From Pseudomonadota bacterium (lineage in GTDB: Bacteria; Pseudomonadota; Alphaproteobacteria; Rhizobiales; Xanthobacteraceae), in assembly GCA_021823875.1 (NCBI GenBank), contig JAKAMD010000127.1, positions 1 to 8,890 on the forward strand: a DNA stretch of 8,890 nt, given 5' to 3'. Of this stretch, positions 1-6,578 are shown one piece after another. Positions within the stretch are counted from its first letter, which is position 1. Every line of letters starts with the position of its first letter. The position numbers and the translations under genes were made by a program. A model generated the notes under the pieces. The model was not told where the DNA came from. It made no database searches and saw only the letters and a list, made by a program, of their open reading frames with translations.

Positions 1-54
1 GCCGCCGCGCGCAAGGACGGCCGGCTGTTTTGTGGCGTCAGTAGTGATGAGTGA
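1..54 (+). CDS. Possible 3' end of an upstream gene (partial)
   Basis: Reading from base 1 gives an open frame of 17 codons ending in TGA at 52-54, with peptide AAARKDGRLFCGVSSDE. The first nine codons all end in G or C, as in the real genes of this window, which is why this frame is preferred over the alternative frame that ends in TAG at 42-44. If real, it overlaps the ATG of the next gene by 8 bp, fitting the tight spacing of the rest of the cluster. The fragment is too short to assign a function, and it could be non-coding leader. Confidence 0.3.
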   Translation, partial: AAARKDGRLFCGVSSDE

Positions 55-1600
55 TATCGACACCCGCCCTCCGGCGGTCGCATCCGGCGTAGCCGCGATG
101 CTTGACCAGGTTCACGACGCGCCGCGCCTCGCGCCGGGTGCGCCGGTGTTGTCGCCTGCTGCGCTCAAGATCGCCGACACGCCTACGCCCTCTTCGCTCT
201 CGCCGATCGTGCTCGCCGGCACCGTGCGCCTGGTCGAATTCGCAGAGATCGTGCTGGTCGGCATCGCCGCCTACGGCGTCTATCTGTTGCCCAACGAAGG
301 CTTCGAGCCGCGTTACATCGCCGCCACCTTCGGCGTCGCGGTCTTGTCGTTGCTGGCGTTCCAGATCGCCGACATCTACCAGGTGCAGGCGTTCCGCGGC
401 CACGAGAAGCAGTACATGCGGCTGGCCTCGGCCTGGTCGCTGGTGTTCCTGGTGGTCATCGGCGCCTCGTTCTTCGCCAAGGCCGGCGAGATGTTTTCGC
501 GCGTCTGGCTCGGCAGCTTCTACGTCGCCGGGCTTGCGGCGCTCATCGTTTCGCGCCGGTTGCTGTTCCTGCTGGTGCGCGAATGGACGCGCGAGGGCCG
601 CCTCACCCGCCGCACGGTGATCGTCGGCGGCGGCGACGCCGGCGCGCATGTGATCGAGGAGATCAAGGAACAGAAGGATTCCGGCGTCGGAATTATCGGC
701 CTGTTCGACGACCGTGGCGACGATCGCAGCGGCCTCGAATGCGCCGGTGAGCCCAAGCTTGGCAGCGTCGACGACCTGGTCGAGTTCGGGCGACGCACAC
801 GCGTCGATCTGGTGATCTTCTCGCTGCCGATTTCGGCGGAGACCCGCATCCTGCAGATGCTGAAGAAGCTGTGGGTGCTGCCGGTCGACATCCGGCTTGC
901 CGCCCACGCCAACAAGCTGCGCTTCCGCCCGCGCTCATACTCCTACATCGGCAAGGTGCCGGTGCTCGACGTGCTCGATCGGCCGATCGCCGATTGGGAC
1001 GTCGTGATGAAATGGCTGTTCGACAAGATCATCGGCGGCATGGTCCTGTTTTGCGCGCTGCCGGTGATGGCGCTGATCGCGCTCGCCATCAAGCTCGACA
1101 GCCGCGGCCCCGTGCTGTTCAAGCAGAAGCGCTACGGCTTCAACAACGATCTGATCGAGGTCTACAAGTTCCGCTCGATGTATATCGACAAGACCGATGC
1201 GACCGCCAGCAAGCTCGTCACCAAGGACGATCCGCGCGTCACCCGCGTCGGCCGCCTCATCCGCAAGGCCAGCCTCGATGAGCTGCCGCAGCTCTTCAAC
1301 GTGGTGTTGAAGGGCAACCTGTCGCTGGTCGGCCCGCGCCCGCACGCGGTCAACGCCAAAGCCGAGACTCGCCTCTATGACGAAGCGGTCGACGGCTATT
1401 TCGCGCGCCACCGGGTCAAGCCCGGCATCACCGGTTGGGCGCAAATCTGCGGCTGGCGCGGCGAGACCGACACCCACGAGAAAATCCAGAAACGCGTCGA
1501 GCACGACCTCTACTACATCGAGAACTGGTCCGTGCTGTTCGATCTTTACATCCTGCTGCGCACGCCGCTGGCCCTGCTCAAGACCGAGAACGCCTATTGA
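47..1600 (+). CDS. Undecaprenyl-phosphate sugar (probably glucose) phosphotransferase, WcaJ-like
   Basis: This large polytopic phosphoglycosyl transferase starts a polysaccharide repeat unit by moving a sugar phosphate, most likely glucose-1-phosphate from UDP-glucose, onto undecaprenyl phosphate in the inner membrane. Residue numbers here count from a GTG at base 32. Four hydrophobic segments lie at about 63-86, 96-116, 130-150 and 159-182. A Rossmann-like domain with VIVGGGDAG follows near 196-204, then a membrane helix at about 329-354. The C-terminal bacterial sugar transferase domain has KFRSM (379-383), SLDELPQ with the Asp-Glu pair 416-417 expected to be catalytic, SLVGPRP (431-437) and PGITGWAQ followed by GWRGETDT (464 onward), the pattern of the WcaJ group. 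Full length is normal for the family. ATG at 47 (517 aa) is preferred. GTG at 32 has AAGGA at 13-17 and would add five residues; neither has a well-placed ribosome site. The sugar specificity is inferred from family resemblance. Confidence 0.93.
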   Translation: MSDIDTRPPAVASGVAAMLDQVHDAPRLAPGAPVLSPAALKIADTPTPSSLSPIVLAGTVRLVEFAEIVLVGIAAYGVYLLPNEGFEPRYIAATFGVAVLSLLAFQIADIYQVQAFRGHEKQYMRLASAWSLVFLVVIGASFFAKAGEMFSRVWLGSFYVAGLAALIVSRRLLFLLVREWTREGRLTRRTVIVGGGDAGAHVIEEIKEQKDSGVGIIGLFDDRGDDRSGLECAGEPKLGSVDDLVEFGRRTRVDLVIFSLPISAETRILQMLKKLWVLPVDIRLAAHANKLRFRPRSYSYIGKVPVLDVLDRPIADWDVVMKWLFDKIIGGMVLFCALPVMALIALAIKLDSRGPVLFKQKRYGFNNDLIEVYKFRSMYIDKTDATASKLVTKDDPRVTRVGRLIRKASLDELPQLFNVVLKGNLSLVGPRPHAVNAKAETRLYDEAVDGYFARHRVKPGITGWAQICGWRGETDTHEKIQKRVEHDLYYIENWSVLFDLYILLRTPLALLKTENAY

Positions 1601-1614
1601 TCACCGCGCGCGAC

Positions 1615-2901
1615 ATGGCCTATGCGGGCATGCCTCCTCGCGGCCTGGCGATGCCGCCGGCGGCGCCGGCGACGCTCGCCTTGCGCGAACGCCTGCTGCT
1701 GATGGTGCTGTTCCTGTCGGCGCTGCTGAGTTCGATCGCCTTCATCGAACCCTCGCCGCATGATGCCCTGATGCCGGTGCTGGCGACCGCCTGTATCATC
1801 GCCGGCGTGCGTTTCGACCGCCGGGTGACGCTGCTGTTCCTGCTGCTGCTGCTGTGGAACGCCGGCGGTTTGATGTCGCTGCTCAACGTGGCGGGCAAGG
1901 AAAAGACCGCGCAATACGCCGCGACCTCCGTCTATCTGGCGCTGGCCGCGGTCATGTATGCCTGCCTGTTCGCCGAGCACACCATGCAGCGGCTGGTCGT
2001 ACTGCGCACCGCCTATGTGCTCACCGCCGTGCTGGTATCACTCGCGGGCATTGCCGGCTATTTCCATGCCTTTCCGGGCGCCGCCAAGCTGTTCGCGCCC
2101 GGCGGCCGCGCGCTGGGCGCCTTCAAGGACCCCAATGTGTTTGGGCCGTTCCTGATCTGGCCGGCGCTGATCGTGCTGCAGCGCATGCTGACGCGCCGCA
2201 TCCACCTCCTCGACCTCATAACCGTCACCGTGCTGCTGCTGGGCCTGCTGCTCAGCTTCTCGCGCGGCGCCTGGATCCATTTCGGCATCTCCGGTGCGGC
2301 GATGATCGCCCTCGCCTTCCTGACCGCGCAGCGCCAAGCCGTGCGGCTGCGGATCTTCGCGCTCAGCATCATCGGGTTTGCCCTGCTGGCGGGCTTCATC
2401 GCCATCGCGCTGTCGTTCCACTCGGTCGCCGTGATGTTCGCGGAACGCTTTCACCTGTTCGAGCCCTATGACGTCGGCCAGGGTGGCCGTTTCCGCCTGC
2501 AGGAAATTGCGATCTCCGCCCTGCTCCAATATCCGAATGGCATGGGGCCGTTCGAATTCTCCATCGTGCATGGATTGCAACAGCACAATGTCTATCTGCA
2601 GGCGTTCCTGGTCTATGGCTGGGCCGGCGGCATGGCCTATATCGTGCTGTTGGGCGCCACCTTCTACGTCGCGCTGCGTTCGGTGATGGTGCCGACACCC
2701 TGGCAGTCCTATCTCATCTGCTCGCTCGCCGCTTTTCTCGGAGAAGTGCTGGAAGGCTTCGTGATCGACACCGATCACTGGCGTCATTTCTTCTTACTGC
2801 TTGGCTTGATCTGGGGACTGGGAGCCGCGACGGTCAAATACCAGCGCGCATCGCATGCGCACATGGCGGGGGGACAGTGGACTCATGTCGGCGCTCGTTG
2901 A
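1615..2901 (+). CDS. O-antigen ligase/polymerase-like membrane protein (Wzy type)
   Basis: This very hydrophobic protein of 428 aa is mostly membrane helices, about ten to twelve by eye. It resembles the Wzy/WaaL superfamily, which polymerises or ligates lipid-linked sugar units on the periplasmic side. Supporting motifs are LGAFKDPNVFGPF (167-179), FSRGAW (215-220) and, after a large loop around 268-322 carrying GGRFRLQE (290-297), QHNVYLQAFLVYGWAGG (323-339). The Arg residues and the HN-x-YL element match the usual periplasmic loop and following helix. In a cluster with an initiating transferase, two glycosyltransferases and a flippase, polymerase is the likeliest role; ligase cannot be excluded, because the two share a fold. 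The start is uncertain. ATG 1615 is 14 bases after the previous stop, TTG 1597 would overlap that stop as TTGA, and ATG 1630 is also possible; no start has a strong ribosome site. The frame is open back to 1435, but that part is antisense-like shadow inside the previous gene. Its end overlaps the next gene by 17 bp. Confidence 0.85.
   Translation: MAYAGMPPRGLAMPPAAPATLALRERLLLMVLFLSALLSSIAFIEPSPHDALMPVLATACIIAGVRFDRRVTLLFLLLLLWNAGGLMSLLNVAGKEKTAQYAATSVYLALAAVMYACLFAEHTMQRLVVLRTAYVLTAVLVSLAGIAGYFHAFPGAAKLFAPGGRALGAFKDPNVFGPFLIWPALIVLQRMLTRRIHLLDLITVTVLLLGLLLSFSRGAWIHFGISGAAMIALAFLTAQRQAVRLRIFALSIIGFALLAGFIAIALSFHSVAVMFAERFHLFEPYDVGQGGRFRLQEIAISALLQYPNGMGPFEFSIVHGLQQHNVYLQAFLVYGWAGGMAYIVLLGATFYVALRSVMVPTPWQSYLICSLAAFLGEVLEGFVIDTDHWRHFFLLLGLIWGLGAATVKYQRASHAHMAGGQWTHVGAR
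2868..2874 (+). promoter_or_regulatory. Ribosome binding site of the first glycosyltransferase
   Basis: GGGGGGA lies 10 bases before ATG 2885, inside the end of the membrane protein gene. It supports ATG 2885 over the in-frame ATG at 2855, which would deepen the overlap to 47 bp and lacks such a site. Confidence 0.55.
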
Positions 2902-4144
2902 AACGGCAACCCCCAAAGCCGGTAAACCGCGCCGCAGTGTCTTGCGTCGCCTGTGGCAACAGTTGCCGCAGCCGACGCGCCAACGGATACTGTTCCAGGT
3001 GAGCCGCGCGATCGCGCCGGTGCCTGACGCCAATCCGCGCGGCGGCTTCCCGATCGGAATCGTCGGCCTTTATTCGACCCTGAGCGGCATCGGTGAAGGC
3101 GCTCGCCTGGCCTATGCCGCGCTCGATACCGCCGGCTACACGCCGAGCGCTTTCGATCTCAGTCCGGCTTTCGGCCAGGTCGAAATTGCCGACGAAGCCA
3201 AACGCCGCGCGCTCGTTCCCGGCAGCGGAACACTTGTCGTGCACCACAACGGCCCGTTCGTACCGCATGCGCTGTGGGCGCTGGGCAGCGCGCGCATCCG
3301 CGCGCGCCGCATTATCGGGTACTGGGCGTGGGAGTTGCCGCGTCTGCCGGCACAATGGCAGCCGAGCTTCCGCTATGTGCACGAAATCTGGGTGCCGTCG
3401 CACTTCACCCGCGACGCCATCGCCGCGGCGACCGACAAGCCGGTGCATGTGGTTCCGCATCCGGTGCCGCCGATGACGGTGACGCCCAATATGCGCGGCA
3501 AGCTCGGCCTGCCGAACGACGCGCTGATGGTGCTCAATGTGGTGCATCTCGGCTCGGCGTTCGCCCGCAAGAACCCGCTCGCAGCCATTGCCGCCTTCCG
3601 CCGCGCCTACGGTAACGCAAATGACCGCGTGCTGGTCATCAAGCTGATCGCCGGCGGTGCCACCGAATGGGCGCAGCGTGCGCTCGCCGAAGCGATCGCC
3701 GGCGCCGGCAATATTCGTCTGATCGAGGGCGTGTTGCCGGAAGCCGACATGCTGGGCCTGATGGCGGCGAGCGATATCGTCATCTCGCTCCATCGCTCGG
3801 AAGGCTTCGGGCTGGTGCCGGCCCAGGCCATGCATCTCGGCAAACCGGTGATCGCCACCGGCTGGTCGGGCAATCTCGAATTCATGACCGAGCGCAATTC
3901 GGCACTGGTCAAATATGCGCTGATCCCGGTGCACGATCCCGAAGGCAGCTTCGACGGCGATGGCCAGCGCTGGGCCGATGCGGATATCGACGATGCCACC
4001 GCCTGGTTGAAGCGGCTGGCGGACGACGCCGACCTGCGCCGCAAGCTCGGGGAAACCGCAGCCGCCGATGTGACCGCGCAACTTTCGCCGCAACGCTTCG
4101 CCGAAAACGTTGCCACGCTGATCAAGTCTGGGGAGCGTCGTTGA
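2885..4144 (+). CDS. Glycosyltransferase, GT4-like (GT-B fold), with variant EX7E motif
   Basis: This 419-aa cytoplasmic enzyme is predicted to add one sugar to the lipid-linked repeat unit from a nucleotide-sugar donor. The N-terminus has a basic, amphipathic stretch (about 16-45, with RRSVLRRLW) that could bind the membrane face. The acceptor half carries IGYWAWELP (144-152) and HEIWVPSHFT (166-175), seen in a recognisable group of GT4-like enzymes. The donor half begins near 215 and has HLGSAFARKNPL (221-232), followed by SEGFGLVPAQAMHLGKPV (305-322) and ATGWSGNLEFM (324-334). The first Glu of the GT4 EX7E motif is E306, but the second position is Gln (Q314). The start follows a good ribosome site and overlaps the previous gene by 17 bp. 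The stop codon shares one base with the next start (TGATG), so the two glycosyltransferases are probably coupled in translation. Donor, acceptor and linkage cannot be read from sequence. Confidence 0.9.
   Translation: MSALVETATPKAGKPRRSVLRRLWQQLPQPTRQRILFQVSRAIAPVPDANPRGGFPIGIVGLYSTLSGIGEGARLAYAALDTAGYTPSAFDLSPAFGQVEIADEAKRRALVPGSGTLVVHHNGPFVPHALWALGSARIRARRIIGYWAWELPRLPAQWQPSFRYVHEIWVPSHFTRDAIAAATDKPVHVVPHPVPPMTVTPNMRGKLGLPNDALMVLNVVHLGSAFARKNPLAAIAAFRRAYGNANDRVLVIKLIAGGATEWAQRALAEAIAGAGNIRLIEGVLPEADMLGLMAASDIVISLHRSEGFGLVPAQAMHLGKPVIATGWSGNLEFMTERNSALVKYALIPVHDPEGSFDGDGQRWADADIDDATAWLKRLADDADLRRKLGETAAADVTAQLSPQRFAENVATLIKSGERR
4130..4135 (+). promoter_or_regulatory. Ribosome binding site of the second glycosyltransferase
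   Basis: GGGGAG lies 8 bases before ATG 4144. It fixes that ATG as the start, although the frame is open upstream to 3667 inside the preceding gene. Confidence 0.6.
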
Positions 4145-5247
4145 TGCCGCCGAGAATTGCCATCAACGGCCGTTTCCTGACCCAGCGTTCCTCGGGCGTG
4201 CAGCGCTTTGCCGCCGAGGCGATCAAGGCCATCGATGCCCAGCTCGACGGCGACTATGCCGCACTCAAGGGCCGCATCGAACTGGTGGCGCCGCGCCAGG
4301 CGCGCGATTTCCCGCTCAAGAATATCCCCTTGCGCCGCGTCGGCTTCACGTCCGGCTATTTCTGGGAACAGATCGAATTCCCCCTGCTTTCCGCCGGGAA
4401 ATTGCTGCTCAATCTGTGCATGATCGGCCCGCTGATCGCGCGCCACCAGATCGTGGTGGTGCACGATGCCACGGTACAGGCGCTGCCGCAGAACTTCTCG
4501 CCGCGCTTCCGCGCCGCCTACAAGTTCCTGATCCCGCGCCTGTGCAAGCGCGCCGACCTCACGGTGACGGTGTCCGAATTCTCCCGCCGCGAGATCGGCA
4601 CATTATACGGCGCCGATGTCTCGGCCATGCCGGTCTGCTTTGAAGGCGGCGATCACATCAAGGCGGTCGATGCCGACACGTCGGTGATCGAACGCCTCGG
4701 CCTCAGAGGCCGCCGCTTCTTTCTCGGCGTCGGCGTCGATTCCACCAACAAGAACATCAAGACCGTGGTCGAAGCCTTCCACCGCGCGCGCTTCAACGAT
4801 GCCGCGCTGGTCTTGACCGGCGCCAAGGACACCCGTGTCTTCGGCGAAATCAACCTGACCGAATCCGCCGGCGTGCACCTGGTCGGCTTCGTCTCCGACG
4901 CCGAGCTGCGTGCGCTTTACGAGCAGGCGCTGGCGCTGGTGTTCCCCTCCTTCTACGAGGGCTTCGGCCTGCCGCCGCTCGAGGCCATGACCTGCGGCTG
5001 TCCGGTCGTCATCAGCGAACAGCCGGCGCTCATGGAAGTCTGTGACGATGCGGTGCTGCACTGCCGGGCCGACGATACCGATGCGATCATGCACCACATG
5101 CAGGCCCTGAGCAGCGACGAGAACTTGCGCTCCCGGCTGAAGGCGGCCGGAGACGCGCGGGCCCAGCGCTTCACCTGGGCCGCCACCGCGCGCTCTCTGC
5201 TCGATCACAGTCTGCGCCTCGGTGCGCAACGGGCGGCAACAGCATGA
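4144..5247 (+). CDS. Glycosyltransferase family 4 protein
   Basis: This complete GT-B glycosyltransferase of 367 aa is predicted to be cytoplasmic and to add a further sugar to the undecaprenyl-linked unit. The N-terminal half opens with IAINGRFLTQRSSGVQRFA (5-23), the usual glycine-containing acceptor-side loop and first helix of GT4 enzymes that act on such lipids. It also has VVVHDAT (104-110) and VTVSEFSRREI (141-151). The donor half has FFLGVGVDSTNKNIKTVVEA (192-211) and FPSFYEGFGLPPLEAM (267-282), with an intact EX7E pair E272 and E280, followed by CGCPVVIS (284-291) and a C-terminal RFTW (342-345) typical of the closing helix. Unlike its neighbour, all signature residues are present. 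The start overlaps the previous stop by one base and its own stop overlaps the next start as ATGA, so it is the middle of a coupled series. The sugar is not predictable. Confidence 0.93.
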   Translation: MPPRIAINGRFLTQRSSGVQRFAAEAIKAIDAQLDGDYAALKGRIELVAPRQARDFPLKNIPLRRVGFTSGYFWEQIEFPLLSAGKLLLNLCMIGPLIARHQIVVVHDATVQALPQNFSPRFRAAYKFLIPRLCKRADLTVTVSEFSRREIGTLYGADVSAMPVCFEGGDHIKAVDADTSVIERLGLRGRRFFLGVGVDSTNKNIKTVVEAFHRARFNDAALVLTGAKDTRVFGEINLTESAGVHLVGFVSDAELRALYEQALALVFPSFYEGFGLPPLEAMTCGCPVVISEQPALMEVCDDAVLHCRADDTDAIMHHMQALSSDENLRSRLKAAGDARAQRFTWAATARSLLDHSLRLGAQRAATA

Positions 5248-6578
5248 AGAAGCAGCGCATCATCTCGGCCCCGTTCTTCTTCCTGCGTGCGGGCACCGCG
5301 GGCGCGGCGCTGGTCACCGGCCTGCTGCAAACCTACGTATTCGCGCATGTCCTGAGCCCGCACCGTTTTTCGATCTTCATCCTGGTCGCGGCCATCGGCT
5401 ATTCGCTGTGGCTGATCGACTTCGGCATCGTCAAAATCCTGTTCGTGCGGCTGCGCGCCTGCTTCCTGGCCGGCAAGCCCGACAAGACCGTCGCCGGCCA
5501 CGCCACCGCCATCGTCACCTTCTATTTCGGCCTGGTAACGACCGGCGCCCTGGCCTGTTTCATCTTCATGGCCATACAAACGAACGCCACGCTGCGCGAG
5601 GCGGCCGAGTTTGGCCTGTTCTTCTGGTTCATCTCGCTCAACCTGGTCTGGTTCGCGCTGCGCAATATCACCATCGCCTTCGACGACTACGTGCTGTTCG
5701 AGGCGCTCGAGACAGTGCGGCGCGCCGGCTATTTCGTCGGCCTTGGCGCCGCGCTGTTCGGCTTGCCGCTCATCGTCATGTTCATCGCCCTCAACGCGCT
5801 GTGGGCGGTCGTGCTGACGATCTGCCTGAAGCGCATGTTCGCGCGCGGCGCGCTGCTGCCGAGCGTCAGCGGTTTTACCGCGCACCTGCGTTCGTTTGTG
5901 CGCGCCAACCGCAAGGAGTTGGTGCGCAGCGGCACCTATGCCGCGACCGAAATCTACACCTACAACTATCCTTACCTGATCGTCCCGCTGCTGTTCGGGC
6001 TGGGAGCGCCGCCGATCATTCTCGATACCACCTTCAAGGTGTTCCGCGGCGGCTCCACCATTTTCAGCGCGGTCACCGACATCGTGATCCCGCGCCAGAC
6101 CAGCGCGCTGGCCGAGCGCGACGGGCCGACGCTGGTGCACGCGACCCTGTTCGGGGTGGCGATGTGCGCCCTGCCCGCCGCCTTGATCAGCATCATTCTG
6201 CTGTTCGGCGCGGAACGGCTGTTCGCCATGCTGCTCGGCCATGCCGCCACCATGCCGCCCGCCACTACGCCGATCCTAATCGCGATGCTGTTCGCCGACC
6301 TCACCAAGATGATCACCCACAGCGTGCTGGTGCATAACGGGTACTTCAAGGAAGTCGCGCGTGTCGGCCTGGGCGTGGTGCTGGCGATGACCGGCCTCGC
6401 CGCCTTCGCCCTCCTCACCCATCTCGATATCGTGCATTTCCTCGCGGCCTACACCGCGGTCTATGCCTGTGGCGCCGTCGCGGCGTTGGTGATGATGATC
6501 CGCGGCCCGGTCCGCCGCGCCTATGAAGGCGCGCCAGTGCCCGCCTCGCCGCCGCTGGCAAAACCGTCAGCGCCGTAA
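5244..6578 (+). CDS. Polysaccharide flippase-like membrane protein (Wzx/PST family)
   Basis: This 444-aa protein has about eleven to twelve hydrophobic segments, for example near 13-36, 43-68, 86-112, 122-141, 161-198, 238-262, 303-325, 340-360, 374-393 and 397-417. It ends in a short proline-rich cytoplasmic-type tail. Length, helix number and layout fit the Wzx/oligosaccharide flippase group of the MOP superfamily, which moves undecaprenyl-linked units across the inner membrane. Sequence motifs in this family are weak, so the call rests on topology and on its place directly after two glycosyltransferases and near a polymerase-like gene. The start is fixed by the ATGA overlap with the preceding stop, with a modest GGGCGG at 5231-5236. 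Its 3' end overlaps the convergent acyltransferase gene by 12 bp, so there is no room for a conventional terminator between them. Confidence 0.8.
   Translation: MKKQRIISAPFFFLRAGTAGAALVTGLLQTYVFAHVLSPHRFSIFILVAAIGYSLWLIDFGIVKILFVRLRACFLAGKPDKTVAGHATAIVTFYFGLVTTGALACFIFMAIQTNATLREAAEFGLFFWFISLNLVWFALRNITIAFDDYVLFEALETVRRAGYFVGLGAALFGLPLIVMFIALNALWAVVLTICLKRMFARGALLPSVSGFTAHLRSFVRANRKELVRSGTYAATEIYTYNYPYLIVPLLFGLGAPPIILDTTFKVFRGGSTIFSAVTDIVIPRQTSALAERDGPTLVHATLFGVAMCALPAALISIILLFGAERLFAMLLGHAATMPPATTPILIAMLFADLTKMITHSVLVHNGYFKEVARVGLGVVLAMTGLAAFALLTHLDIVHFLAAYTAVYACGAVAALVMMIRGPVRRAYEGAPVPASPPLAKPSAP

Noticed and set aside
38..1504. Minus-strand open frames opposite the sugar transferase gene
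   Set aside because: They have the same composition artefact, and the plus strand is strongly supported by family motifs across its full length.
1840..1854. (CTG)5 tract as a phase-variation repeat
   Set aside because: It is a run of Leu codons in a membrane helix; a trinucleotide repeat would not shift the frame, and similar Leu runs occur throughout the gene.
2834..4093. Long minus-strand open frame (419 codons) opposite the first glycosyltransferase
   Set aside because: Its translation is rich in His, Arg, Gln and Asp with no domain pattern, the usual mirror of a GC-rich gene; the plus strand has clear GT4 motifs.
5205..6242. Minus-strand open frame (345 codons) opposite the flippase gene
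   Set aside because: The product is low-complexity and highly charged (Gln/Glu/Asp/Arg) and is the antisense of a hydrophobic membrane protein; it is not a plausible protein.
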